NCBI GenBank assembly: GCA_003388555.1
Contig: QQVD01000004.1
Span: forward strand, 84,069-148,068
Length of the DNA: 64,000 nucleotides
Source of the DNA: Acidobacteriota bacterium
GTDB lineage: Bacteria; Acidobacteriota; Thermoanaerobaculia; Multivoradales; Multivoraceae
Reading direction: 5' to 3'
The position numbers and the translations under genes were made by a program. Numbering within the stretch: position 1 is the stretch's first letter; every line of letters starts with the position of its first letter. Positions 9,124 through 18,600 of this stretch are shown here, in pieces. The notes under the pieces are model-generated. The model worked only from the letters and a program-made list of their open reading frames with translations, made no database searches and was not told where the DNA came from.

Positions 9124-10983
9124 TCAACCTCGCCGCCACCAGCCGAAGGCCAGGAATCCGACCGCACCGAGCAGTGCCGTCCACTGGACCAGGGGGTAGA
9201 CCGGCTGCTGCGCGATCGGCAGAGGGAGCAGTTGCAGCCGTGACGCCATCGCCGCGAGCAGCAGCGCCACCGGCACGAACAGCTCCAGGAACGCCCGCCA
9301 GCCGTCGCCGGAATCCACCGCCACCGCACCGGGCACCAGGCGTCTCGCGGCGCGTTCGATCCACAGCTCCCGGCCGGCGACCGGTTCACGACGCATTCCG
9401 ATACGGCCGGCGCGCAGCCATCGCACCAGCGGGCCGAGCAGGATGACCAGCAACGCGACGCCGAGCGGACGCTGCAGCGCCGTCCAGGCATCCGCGGCAT
9501 CGAGACGGTCGGCGGAGCGCCCGCTCAGCTCGGCCCGGATCTCCGGCCCACGCTCGAGGCCGCCCCACACGCCGACGAAGGGCACGTCTTCGTCGCTCCA
9601 GCGGGCAAAGCTCTCCGGGTCGGCGCTGCGGCCCGCATCGCGGGCGCGCGTGGCACTGCGGAACTCGAGCAGCTCGTCGTAGCTGGCGGCGAGGTTGTAC
9701 TGCGCCGCGGCGGCGCTGCCGCCCTCCTCTGCCGCGTCCTGCAGGAAGCGGATCGCAGGCACGTACTCGCCGCGCACCAGGTGGAAGAGACCGAGGTTGT
9801 TCAGTGCCGGGCCGTTGTTCGATTCGGCGTCGACGACCGCGGCGTAGAGCGGCCGCGCCACGTCGTCCTGTCCGAGGCGCTGGTGCACGTCGGCGGTGAG
9901 GTGGCGCACCGCGACGCTCGCCGGCAGTGCGCGCGACAGCTCGGCGAGCTGTTCGAAGAAGGTCCCCCGCAGGGCGCCGCGCTCGATGTCTTCGATCACC
10001 GCCAGCGCGGGATCGGTCTCGTCGGCCAGGCTGGCGTGGCCGAGCAGCACGACGGCCGGGAGCACGGTCAGCGAGACCACGGCGAGGCAGATCACCGAGC
10101 GCACGCTGAAGGTCGCGTAGCCCCAGAGCAGGATCGCCCACAGCAGCGACAACCAGAGCCATCCGGCCGGCAGCAGAGCCGGCCAGGCAAGCAGGGCGAT
10201 GCCGAGCAGTCCGGCTGCCGCCGCCGGCAGGAAGGAACCGCTGGCGATGCGCAGGTCGCGCAGCAGCACTGAGCCCTTCATCGCCATCAGCAGGGCCAGG
10301 AAGAGGACACCGGTGACCTGGAGAGCGGCCGCGACCCAGGCCATCAGGTTGCGCCAGACCGTCGGGCGAGCGCCCTCGTCGAACAGCAAGGATCCGAAGC
10401 CACCCAGCGCCGCCCACGACGCAGCGAGTGGCCGACCGCCCTCGGCGTAGACCCGCGACCGCGCGAAGCCGAGGGCGCGGTTCGAAGGATCGAAGCGCTG
10501 CGCCGAAGCGAGCGCCCTCGCGGCGCGGTCGTGTGAATCGCTACGCGCCGCCTCGACCGCGCGCTGCATCGCGACCGCGGCGAGATCGGGCATGCGCTGG
10601 AAGCCGAGCTCGGACGCCGTGCGGATCAGGTCCTCCTCGGCGGCGATCATCTGCTCGGAGTCACCCTGGAGCAGCGAGCTGTTCCACAGCAGCCACTGAT
10701 CCTGCAGACGCGACAGCGCCTGCTGCACCGAGGGGTTCAGGCGCAGCGGCTGCCCCGTGGACGCCTCTCCCTGACCGGCGGCGTCTACCGCGGCGCCGGA
10801 GAGCCAGGCGAGGAGTAGCAGCGCCGACGCACGCAGGCAGGGTCGTCGGCGACTCGACGGCCGCGTCCGGGCCGGACCGGCGGCCGACGCGCCGCCGCCT
10901 GGTCCTCCGGCTCTCCCGGCCGCTCCGCGCCCTTCGTGCACTGCCGGCTCACCCCACGGGGATCCGCGGCCGCACCGCCGCAC
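9124..10983 (-). CDS. membrane protein with tetratricopeptide-like repeats
   Basis: About 619 residues. A signal peptide or anchor near residue 50 (LRASALLLLAWLSGAAV) leads to a helical, TPR-like exported region (LNPSVQQALSRLQDQW). Several membrane spans follow (AALQVTGVLFLALLMAM, FLPAAAAGLLGIALLAWPALL, LWLSLLWAILLWGYATF, ICLAVVSLTVLPAVVLL). A second TPR block (NNGPALNNLGLFHLVRGEY) and two more C-terminal membrane segments complete it. No enzymatic motif was seen. It sits between the DUF1844 and DUF4388 genes on one strand. The exact start is uncertain: the first start at 10983 lies 30 bases after the DUF1844 stop, and a GTG 14 codons later is an alternative. I recognise no specific family beyond TPR. 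Confidence 0.7.
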   Translation of the reverse strand: MRRCGRGSPWGEPAVHEGRGAAGRAGGPGGGASAAGPARTRPSSRRRPCLRASALLLLAWLSGAAVDAAGQGEASTGQPLRLNPSVQQALSRLQDQWLLWNSSLLQGDSEQMIAAEEDLIRTASELGFQRMPDLAAVAMQRAVEAARSDSHDRAARALASAQRFDPSNRALGFARSRVYAEGGRPLAASWAALGGFGSLLFDEGARPTVWRNLMAWVAAALQVTGVLFLALLMAMKGSVLLRDLRIASGSFLPAAAAGLLGIALLAWPALLPAGWLWLSLLWAILLWGYATFSVRSVICLAVVSLTVLPAVVLLGHASLADETDPALAVIEDIERGALRGTFFEQLAELSRALPASVAVRHLTADVHQRLGQDDVARPLYAAVVDAESNNGPALNNLGLFHLVRGEYVPAIRFLQDAAEEGGSAAAAQYNLAASYDELLEFRSATRARDAGRSADPESFARWSDEDVPFVGVWGGLERGPEIRAELSGRSADRLDAADAWTALQRPLGVALLVILLGPLVRWLRAGRIGMRREPVAGRELWIERAARRLVPGAVAVDSGDGWRAFLELFVPVALLLAAMASRLQLLPLPIAQQPVYPLVQWTALLGAVGFLAFGWWRRG

Positions 10984-11013
10984 CGGGCGGCACCGGGTGC
11001 TGCCGGGTGGTGC

Positions 11014-11517
11014 TCACCGCCCGCCCTTCTTCTTCTGCACGTAGCGCATGCGCAGGCGGTAGAGGATCTCGCCGAGCACCGACTCCTCCTCGGGGTCGAG
11101 GTTGCCGGCGGTCTTCTCCTGCAGCACGGCCAGCAGGTCGATGTAGACCCTGGCCCGCTCGAGATCCTCCACCGATTCGCCGTCCGGCATCTTCGCGTCA
11201 CCGAGGAAGAGGGTCGCCGGCTCGACCAACGAGCCGACGATCTCGAGGAACTGGGCCGCCGGGTGCCGCGACTCGCCCGTGTCGACCTGCGGCCGACCGC
11301 CCGGCGTGGGCTGTGAGGCCCCGGCGGTGGCTCCGCTGGCCGCGGGCCGGGCGGCGCCCGCCCTGGCGGTCTCGGCATCTGGCCGAGCCTCGTCCCGCAG
11401 CGGAGTCGCCGGCCGCGGCGGCGCCTCCGGCTCGTCGGAATCGTCGCCGGGATCGTAGCCCTCGCGCAGCTCGCCGTCCTCGGTGAACATGCGTCGATCG
11501 GTAACCTTGATGCTCAT
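11014..11517 (-). CDS. DUF1844-domain protein
   Basis: A 167-residue soluble protein. The N-terminus (MSIKVTDRRMFTEDGELR) and the C-terminal helical half (VGSLVEPATLFLG, ARVYIDLLAVLQEKTAGNLD, EILYRLRMRYV) are the two conserved parts of DUF1844. An Ala/Pro-rich acidic linker joins them. The function of the family is unknown. It is frequent in Acidobacteriota, Deltaproteobacteria and Planctomycetes. ATG 11517 has GGAG at normal spacing. It leads a minus-strand unit with the TPR and DUF4388 genes and is divergent from mazG. Confidence 0.85.
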   Translation of the reverse strand: MSIKVTDRRMFTEDGELREGYDPGDDSDEPEAPPRPATPLRDEARPDAETARAGAARPAASGATAGASQPTPGGRPQVDTGESRHPAAQFLEIVGSLVEPATLFLGDAKMPDGESVEDLERARVYIDLLAVLQEKTAGNLDPEEESVLGEILYRLRMRYVQKKKGGR

Positions 11518-11696
11518 CTCGCGCTCCGCGCTGGTCGCCGGGCGCTCAGCCTAGACCCCGGCGTCGCCGGGACCTCCCGGCGCTGGCTCGATTGTAGTGG
11601 AGAGGGAGTACGCCCCGGCGGCCCGGAGGTACGATCCGCGTCGGAGCCACCTCGGCGACGCCCGCGGGGCCGCAACCCCAGCCACGGAGTGCGCAC

Positions 11697-12593
11697 ATGG
11701 GAACCAACGACGGCGCCTCGCGGCGGACCCGACAGCAGGCCGATGCCACCGATGCCGCCGATGCCGCCGATGCCACCGATGCCGACGGCGTCACGGGCGC
11801 CACGAGCGCGCTGTGCGACCTGGTCGCCAGACTACGCGGCGAGGGCGGCTGTCCGTGGGACCGCGCGCAGACGTTGGAGGACGTGCGCTCGTACCTGATC
11901 GAGGAAGCCCACGAGGCGGCGGCGGCGATCGACTCCGGCGACTGGGATCGGCTGCGGGAGGAGCTCGGCGACCTCCTCTTCCAGGTCGCCTTCGTCGCCC
12001 AGCTCGCGGCGGAGGCAGGCGCCTTCGACTTCGCCGAGGCGGCGCGCGCAGTGACCGACAAGATGATCGCCCGTCACCCGCACGTCTTCGACCAGCGGGA
12101 GCAGCGACTCGACAGCGCCGATCAGGTCGCCGCCGCCTGGGAGCGGCGCAAGCAGCGCGAGGGGCGCGGCCTGCTCGACGGCGTGCCCGACTCTCTACCG
12201 GCGCTGGTCGCCGCCTGGAGGATCGGCCAGAAGGCGGCAGGCGTCGGCTTCGACTGGAGCGGCCCGGGGCCGGTGCTCGAGAAGGTGCGCGAGGAGCTCG
12301 CCGAGCTCGAGGCCGAGATCGCCCTCGCCGAGGCCCTCGGCGACGAGCGAGCTGCGAGTGGGACCGGTCTCGAAGGGGAGATCGGCGATCTTCTGCAGGC
12401 GACGGCCAGCCTGGCCCGCCATCTCGGCATCGATCCCGAGCGCGCGTTGGCCCGTTCGAACCAGAAGTTCAGGCGTCGCTTCACGCGCATCGAGACGCAG
12501 CTCGGAGAACGGCTCGGCGAGCCGCCCGAGGACCTCGAGGCGAGGCAACGCGAGATGGAGGATCTCTGGCAGGCGGCGAAGCGGGAGAGCTGA
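11697..12593 (+). CDS. mazG: nucleoside triphosphate pyrophosphohydrolase MazG
   Basis: A 298-residue all-alpha NTP pyrophosphohydrolase that hydrolyses (d)NTPs to monophosphates, a house-cleaning role. The first MazG domain has GGCPWDRAQT, then EEAHEAAAAI and EELGDLLFQV with the metal-binding acidic residues. The second domain has EKVREELAELEAEIA and EGEIGDLLQA, and ends ARSNQKFRRRF. The N-terminal ~40 residues are not part of the fold and contain a 9-bp coding repeat giving alternating Ala-Asp-Ala/Thr. ATG 11697 follows CACGGAG. It is divergent from the DUF1844 gene, with polA converging from the other side. Confidence 0.92.
   Translation: MGTNDGASRRTRQQADATDAADAADATDADGVTGATSALCDLVARLRGEGGCPWDRAQTLEDVRSYLIEEAHEAAAAIDSGDWDRLREELGDLLFQVAFVAQLAAEAGAFDFAEAARAVTDKMIARHPHVFDQREQRLDSADQVAAAWERRKQREGRGLLDGVPDSLPALVAAWRIGQKAAGVGFDWSGPGPVLEKVREELAELEAEIALAEALGDERAASGTGLEGEIGDLLQATASLARHLGIDPERALARSNQKFRRRFTRIETQLGERLGEPPEDLEARQREMEDLWQAAKRES
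11742..11786 (+). repeat. 9-bp tandem repeat (five copies) inside mazG
   Basis: The unit GATGCC(A/G)CC is repeated five times, the last copy being GATGCCGAC. It encodes DAT-DAA-DAA-DAT-DAD in the disordered N-terminus. It stays in frame because the unit is a multiple of three. Confidence 0.9.
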
Positions 12594-12672
12594 CGGGCGA
12601 GGGACCAGCGGCGGCTCGGCCTCCGGTGGCGACGGCGACGAGGCGCGCCAAGATCCATCCGTTCTCCCCGCC

Positions 12673-12737
12673 AGCTCTCAGCGTCAGCTGTCGGCGCCAG
12701 CTCTCGGCGGCAGCTCTTGGCGTCAGCTCTTGGCGTC
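12673..12737. repeat. 13-bp tandem repeat, five copies, at the 3' end of polA
   Basis: In polA orientation the unit is GACGCCAAGAGCT. The first two copies are identical and the next three drift. The first copy encodes the last residues DAKS of PolA plus the stop, and the rest lies in the mazG-polA convergent spacer. The unit is not a multiple of three. The stop sits at the junction of copies one and two. Confidence 0.92.
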
Positions 12738-15425
12738 GTACCAGGTCTCGCCCCAGTCGAGATCGACCTTGAGGCGCACCGCCAGATCGGCCACCCCCTC
12801 CATCTCTTCGCGCACCGCGGCGGCGACGGGCTCGACCCGCTCGGCGGCGCACTCGATCACCAGCTCGTCGTGCACCGTCAGCAGCAGCTGCGCCGGCTCC
12901 TCGTCGGCGAGCAGACGGCGGCGGGTGGCGATCATCGCCAGCTTCAGCAGGTCGGCGGCGGTCCCCTGGATCGGGGCGTTGATCGCCATCCGCTTGGCGT
13001 TCTCGCGCACCATGCGGTTGCGTGAGCGCACGTCGGGCAGGAAGCGGCAGCGACCGAACAGGGTCTCCACCCAGCCGTGCTCCTCGGCATACTCGATGGT
13101 GCGTTCGTTGTAGGTGCGCACGCCGGGGAACTGCTCGAAGTAGGCGTCGATGAACTTCGCCGCTTCGCCGCGCTCGATACCGAGCCGCTGCGCCAGGCCG
13201 AACGCCGAGATGCCGTAGGCGATACCGAAGTTGATCATCTTCGCCGCCCGCCGCTGCTCGTCGCTGACCAGCTCGGGCGCCACACCGAAGACGCTCGCCG
13301 CGGTCGAGCGGTGGATGTCGGCGTCCTCCTCGAAGGCCCTGATGAGACCCTTCTCGTCAGCCATGTGCGCGAGCACGCGGAGCTCGATCTGGCTGTAGTC
13401 GGCGACCAGCAGCAACGAGTCGGGCGCGGCGCGGAACGCCTTGCGGATGCGCTGGCCCTCGCTGCTGCGCACCGGGATGTTCTGCAGGTTGGGGTTCGCC
13501 GAGGAGAGGCGCCCGGTCGCGGCGACCGCCTGCTGGTAGCGGGTGTGCAGCCGCCCGCTCGCGTCGACCAGCCCGGGCAGGGCGTCGACGTAGGTCGACT
13601 TGAGCTTGCTCGCCTCGCGGTAGGCGAGGATGCGCTCAGGCAGGTCGTAGCCGCGCGCCGCCAGCTCTTCGAGAGTCTCGGCACTGGTCGAGTAGCTCTT
13701 GGTCTTGCGGGTGCGCTTGAGCACCGGGTAGTCGAGCTTCTCGAACAGGATCTCGCCGAGCTGCGACGGAGAGTTGATGTTGAACTCCTCGCCGGCGATC
13801 CGGTAGATCTCCGCCTCGACCTCCTCGAGGTGCTGCTGCAGCTCCTCTGCCATCCGGTGCAGGAAGTCGACGTCGAGGGCGACTCCCGCCTCCTCCATCT
13901 GCACCAGCACCTCGATCAACGGCTCCTCGATGTTCTCGTAGACCTCCTGGGGCCGGCCCGCAGGAGCGTCGGCCGGTCCCAGGCACCGCTCCAGCTCGGG
14001 CTCGAGGACCGCTGCCAGCTCGGCGGCGAAGCCGACCCGCTCGGTGGCCAGGCGCAGGAGCGGCTCGTGGCCGGTCATCGGCGCCTCGTCACCGTCCCAG
14101 CCGACGTCCGCCAGCTGCATCGGCTTGACGTGCAGGCGGTCGAAGACGACCTCGGCGAGACCGTAGGAGCGAGCGCCCGAGGGCAGCAGATAGGCGAGCA
14201 GCATCACGTCGACAAGCCGCGCCCTGACCGCTCCATCGAAGCCGCCGCGCAGCGCCAGACGCACCACCTCCTTGAGGTCGTGGCCCACCAGCACGCGTTC
14301 GGTGTCCGCCAACCACGAGGCGAGCGAGGCCAGCGCAGCCTGGCGCACGCCGTGGCGACGGAAGTCGGCGAACACCGCGGCCGCCGGATCGCCCTCCCCG
14401 CCGTCGGCAGACCGCACCGCGACGCCGGTGGGATCGCCATCGCGCCCGATCGGCGCCAGCACGATGCGGCGCCCGAGACCGGCAGCGAGCCGGTTCCACT
14501 CCCCTGCGTCGGCGCAGTCGGTCGCCGGCTCCCACTGACGCTCGGGAATGCCCCGGCCCTCCCGTTGCAGCTCGTCGACCAGCGAGCTGAACTCGAGCTC
14601 CTTGTACAGCTCGAGCAACGCTTCCCAGTCGGGCTCCTCGAGCACCAGGCTCTCGGGGTCGAGATCGACTTCGACGTCAGTGTCGATGGTCACCAGCTTG
14701 CGCGACAGGAGCGCCTGCTCGCGATGCTCCTGCAGGCCCTCCCGGTAGCTCTTGCGCTTCAGATCGGGAGCCGCCTCGAGCAGCGCGTCCAGCGAGCCGT
14801 GCTCGCGGATCAGGTTCTTGGCGCCCTTCTCGCCGATCCCCGGCACACCCGGCACGTTGTCGACGCTGTCGCCCATCAGAGCGAGCACATCGACCACCTG
14901 GCCCGGCGGCACCCCGAAGTCGTCCTCCACCGCCGCGGCGTCGTAGAGCTTCTCGCGCCCGGTGTGCAGCATCGAGACGCCGTCGCCGACCAGCTGGAAG
15001 AGGTCCTTGTCGGCCGAGACCAGCACCACCTCGTCGCCGGCCGCGACCGCCTTACGAGCCAGGGTGCCGATGACATCGTCGGCCTCGAAGCCCTCGAGCT
15101 CGAGGATCGGGATGCGCAGCGCCTCGATCGCCCGGCGTACGTAGGGCATCTGCTGGCGCAGGTCGTCCGGCATCGGCGACCGGTTCGCCTTGTACTCGGC
15201 GTACTCCTCGCTGCGGAAGGTCTGTCGCGAGACGTCCAGGGCGATGCCGATCAGCTCCGGCTCCTCCTCGCGCAGCAGCTTGCGCATCATGTTGAGGAAG
15301 CCGTAGACGGCGTTGGTCGGTAGCCCCTTCGAGTTGGAGAGCCCGCGGATCGCGTAGAAGGCGCGGAAGATGGTCGAGTAGCCGTCGACGAGGAAGAGAC
15401 GACGACCCGCTTTCCGTTGTGCCAA
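12723..15425 (-). CDS. polA: DNA polymerase I
   Basis: A 900-residue family A polymerase for Okazaki fragment processing and repair. The N-terminal 5' nuclease (about 5-260) has FLVDGYSTIFRAFYAI, LELEGFEADDVIGTLA, LVSADKDLFQL and MGDSVDNVPGVPGIG. The middle domain (about 300-480) has the fold of the 3'-5' exonuclease but lacks its acidic residues. The polymerase domain carries DYSQIELRVLAHM (motif A), RRAAKMINFGIAYGIS (motif B) and LTVHDELVIE (motif C). I chose TTG 15425 because GAGGAG lies six bases upstream and the fold begins right after. The ORF track start adds 16 unlike residues. It is divergent from the FG-GAP gene. Confidence 0.95.
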   Translation of the reverse strand: MAQRKAGRRLFLVDGYSTIFRAFYAIRGLSNSKGLPTNAVYGFLNMMRKLLREEEPELIGIALDVSRQTFRSEEYAEYKANRSPMPDDLRQQMPYVRRAIEALRIPILELEGFEADDVIGTLARKAVAAGDEVVLVSADKDLFQLVGDGVSMLHTGREKLYDAAAVEDDFGVPPGQVVDVLALMGDSVDNVPGVPGIGEKGAKNLIREHGSLDALLEAAPDLKRKSYREGLQEHREQALLSRKLVTIDTDVEVDLDPESLVLEEPDWEALLELYKELEFSSLVDELQREGRGIPERQWEPATDCADAGEWNRLAAGLGRRIVLAPIGRDGDPTGVAVRSADGGEGDPAAAVFADFRRHGVRQAALASLASWLADTERVLVGHDLKEVVRLALRGGFDGAVRARLVDVMLLAYLLPSGARSYGLAEVVFDRLHVKPMQLADVGWDGDEAPMTGHEPLLRLATERVGFAAELAAVLEPELERCLGPADAPAGRPQEVYENIEEPLIEVLVQMEEAGVALDVDFLHRMAEELQQHLEEVEAEIYRIAGEEFNINSPSQLGEILFEKLDYPVLKRTRKTKSYSTSAETLEELAARGYDLPERILAYREASKLKSTYVDALPGLVDASGRLHTRYQQAVAATGRLSSANPNLQNIPVRSSEGQRIRKAFRAAPDSLLLVADYSQIELRVLAHMADEKGLIRAFEEDADIHRSTAASVFGVAPELVSDEQRRAAKMINFGIAYGISAFGLAQRLGIERGEAAKFIDAYFEQFPGVRTYNERTIEYAEEHGWVETLFGRCRFLPDVRSRNRMVRENAKRMAINAPIQGTAADLLKLAMIATRRRLLADEEPAQLLLTVHDELVIECAAERVEPVAAAVREEMEGVADLAVRLKVDLDWGETWYDAKS

Positions 15426-15625
15426 AACGTGCTCCTCGCGCTGCGCCCCCGGGCGGCGCCGGCAAGGTATCACGCAGCCTCGCCGCGGCGCCGCAGTCGG
15501 CGCAGACAGCGCCTATGCATACACTGAGAAGGCACCGCCGCGGCTGCGGTGGCCACCACGACCCGGCGGACCACCCGGCCGATCCCGAGGGCGGCAGTCG
15601 GCCGAGGCCACGAGGACGAACCACC

Positions 15626-18600
15626 ATGAGCCACCATCCCACCGCCGAGAATCTGCGCAGCGCGGCACCGCCGCGGCGGCGACCCGTCGCCGCGGCCTCC
15701 CCGCTCGTCGACACGGCCGCCATGCTGCTGGCGCTGACGCTCGCGCTGGCTCCTGCCGTGCGCTCACAGGGCGTTCCCGCCGAAGCCCTCGAGCTGCGCA
15801 ATCTCGGCATCGCCCAGCTCGAGAACGAGAAGCCGGAGGAAGCCGAAGAGACCTTCCGCCGGATCACCCGGCTGGTGCCGCGCGATCCTCTCGGGCCGGC
15901 CAATCTCGCCATCGCCCTGCACCGCCAGCAGCAGACCGAAGGCGCCCTGGCGATGATCACGGCGGCGCGCGAGCTGGCGCCCCGCCGCGCCGACCTGCTG
16001 ATGATCGAGTCGGAGATCCACGGCTGGGGCACGCTCGACACCGACAAGGCGCTGGCCTTGGCGCAGCAGGCGATGACGCTGGCGCCGACGGATCCCGAGG
16101 TCGTCTACGCCGTCTACCGCCAGGCCGAGGCGTCCCGCGACGAGGCGGCGCGAGCCATCGCCACGGAAGCGCTCGGTCAGCTGGCGCTGCTGCGCCCCGA
16201 CAATCTGGTGGTGCTGCTGCGCAGCGGCGTCGACGCGATCGAAAGCGGCGACCGACGGGCGGCGACCGCCGCCTGGCTCCGGGTGCGCGAGCTCCTCTGG
16301 CAGCCGCAGGAGCGGCTGCGCGACGTCGCCGAGCGCGAGATCGCCAAGGTCCTCGACGCGCTCGAGGAGAACCAGGTGGCGCAGGCGCGGGTGCCGGCGA
16401 TCCGGCTCGAGAACCTGATGAAGTCCACGCCCACCTACCGCTCGTCGTTGGTCGAGCTGTTCACCGACGTGCGCGGCCTGCCGGTGTGGAGGTTCGAGCG
16501 CGAGCCCGAGGGCACCTTCGGCGACGGCATCGCGGTCGCCTTCGAGGCCGCGGTGGTCGATCCGGCGCCTGCCGTCGGCCCCGGCCTGGTCGTCGCCGAC
16601 CTCGACGGCGACCAGGTACCGGATCTCGCGCGCCTGGTGCGCGGCGCGTCGGGCGGCACGCAGCTGGAGCTGCGGCTGAGCGGCCGCGAGGCGCCGATGC
16701 GGCTGCCCGCCGCCGGGTCGAGCACCGCCGCGCGCCTGCTGGCGGTCGATCTCGACAACTCCGGCACCCTCGAGCTGATTGCATACTCCGACGGTCCGGC
16801 GACCCTCTGGCAGGGCGGCGAGGCTGGCGCCCTGCGTGCTCCAGCCGGTGGCCTCGGCGTCGCCGGGCTGCCGATCGCCGCCCTGGCCGCCTTCGACTTC
16901 GACAGCGAAGGGGACCTCGACCTGGTCACGGCCCAGGGCGGCAAGCTCGTCTTCCTGCGCAACAACCTGCAGGAGGACCTGGTGCCGGTCGACCTCGAGA
17001 CGGTCGAGGCCGCCACCTTCCCGCAGCTCGGCACCCAGTTCCATGCCGGCCTGCGCGCCGTCGATCTCGACCGCGACGAAGACCAGGACCTCATCGCCTG
17101 GGGAGCCGGTGGCCTGCGCTGGCTCGACAACCTGCGCCAGGGCCAGTTCCGCGACCGCACCACGAACGGCGGGTTGTCGAACCTCGGCGCCGTCACCGTG
17201 GTGGCCACCGCCGACCTCAGCGGCGACGGTCTGCCGGACCTGGCGCTCGCCACCGGCGAGGGCCTGTTACTGCTCGAGAACCGCGGTGGCGGCTTCGCCG
17301 CGCCGTCGAGCCTGCCGACTCCGCCGAGCGTGCGTGGCCCGCTCGAGCAGGTCGTCGCCCTCGACGCCGACAACGACGGCAGGCTCGACCTGGCCACCTG
17401 CGGCGCCGCTGGCGTCACCGTGCTGCTGCAGCGCGACGATCGCTGGCAGGCAGCGGCGACCAGGGGTCTGCCGGCTGGGGCCTGCCGCGCCATCGACGCC
17501 GACGACCTCGACGGCGACGGCGACCTCGATCTCGTCGCCAGCGGCGCCGCCGGCCTGGTGCAGTTGACCAACCAGGGCGGCAACCGCAACGGCTGGCTGC
17601 GGGTGAGCCTGCGCGGCCTGACCAAGGGCAACGACAAGAACAACTTCTTCGGCCGCGGCGCCACCGTCGAGGTGCGCGCCGGCAGCGGCTACCAGTACCG
17701 CGAGGTCGATCGCCAGACCACCCACTTCGGTCTCGGCGGGCGGCGGCGCGCCGACAACCTGAGGGTGGTGTGGGCCAACGGGGTGCCGCAGAACCGCATC
17801 CACCCGCAGGGTGAGCAGACCATCGTCGAGGAGCAGCAGCTCAAGGGCAGCTGCCCCTTCCTCTACACCTGGAACGGCGAGCGCATCGAGTTCGTCACCG
17901 ACCTGCTGTGGAACGCGCCGCTCGGCATGCCGGTGGCGCCGGGGGTCTGGGCAGCCTCGGACCCGCGCGAGCTGGTGCGCATCGACGGCGCCGTGCCCCG
18001 CCCCACCGGGACGGGGTCCGGCGCCGAGATCGATCTGAGGATCACCGAGGAGTTGTGGGAGGCGGCGTACTTCGACCGCACGCGGCTGTGGGTCGTCGAC
18101 CATCCGGAAGGCACCGAGCTGACCAGCTCGCTGCGGGTTTTCGCCCGCATCCCCGAAGGCTTCCGCTTCGACGAGCCGCGGGTGATCCGTGCGCCGCGCC
18201 CGGTCGCGGCGGCCTGGGACGGCGACGGCCGCGAGGTCACGGCACGGGTCGCCGCGCGCGACGAGGTCTACGCCGACGGCTATCCGGTCGGCGACTACCA
18301 GGGGGTGACGCCGCTTCCCTGGGCGCTGACCTTCGACCTCGGCGAGGCCCCCGCCGCGCCGATCCGCCTCGTCCTCGACGGCTGGATCTTCCCGGCCGAC
18401 GCCAGCCTCAATCTCGCGGTGGCGCAGCGCAATGATCTCGGGCACCACCCGCTGACCGCCCTCGAGATGCTCACCGACGAGGGCTGGGCCACCCTGCTCG
18501 ATCCGATGGGCTTCCCTGCTGGCAAGACCAAGACCATGGTGGTCGACGTGCCGGAACTGCCGCCAGGCGTCTCCAAGCTGCGCGTCCGCACGTCGCGCTG

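Noticed and set aside
12673-12737. CRISPR array
   Set aside because: The repeats are contiguous 13-bp units without spacers, and no cas genes are present.
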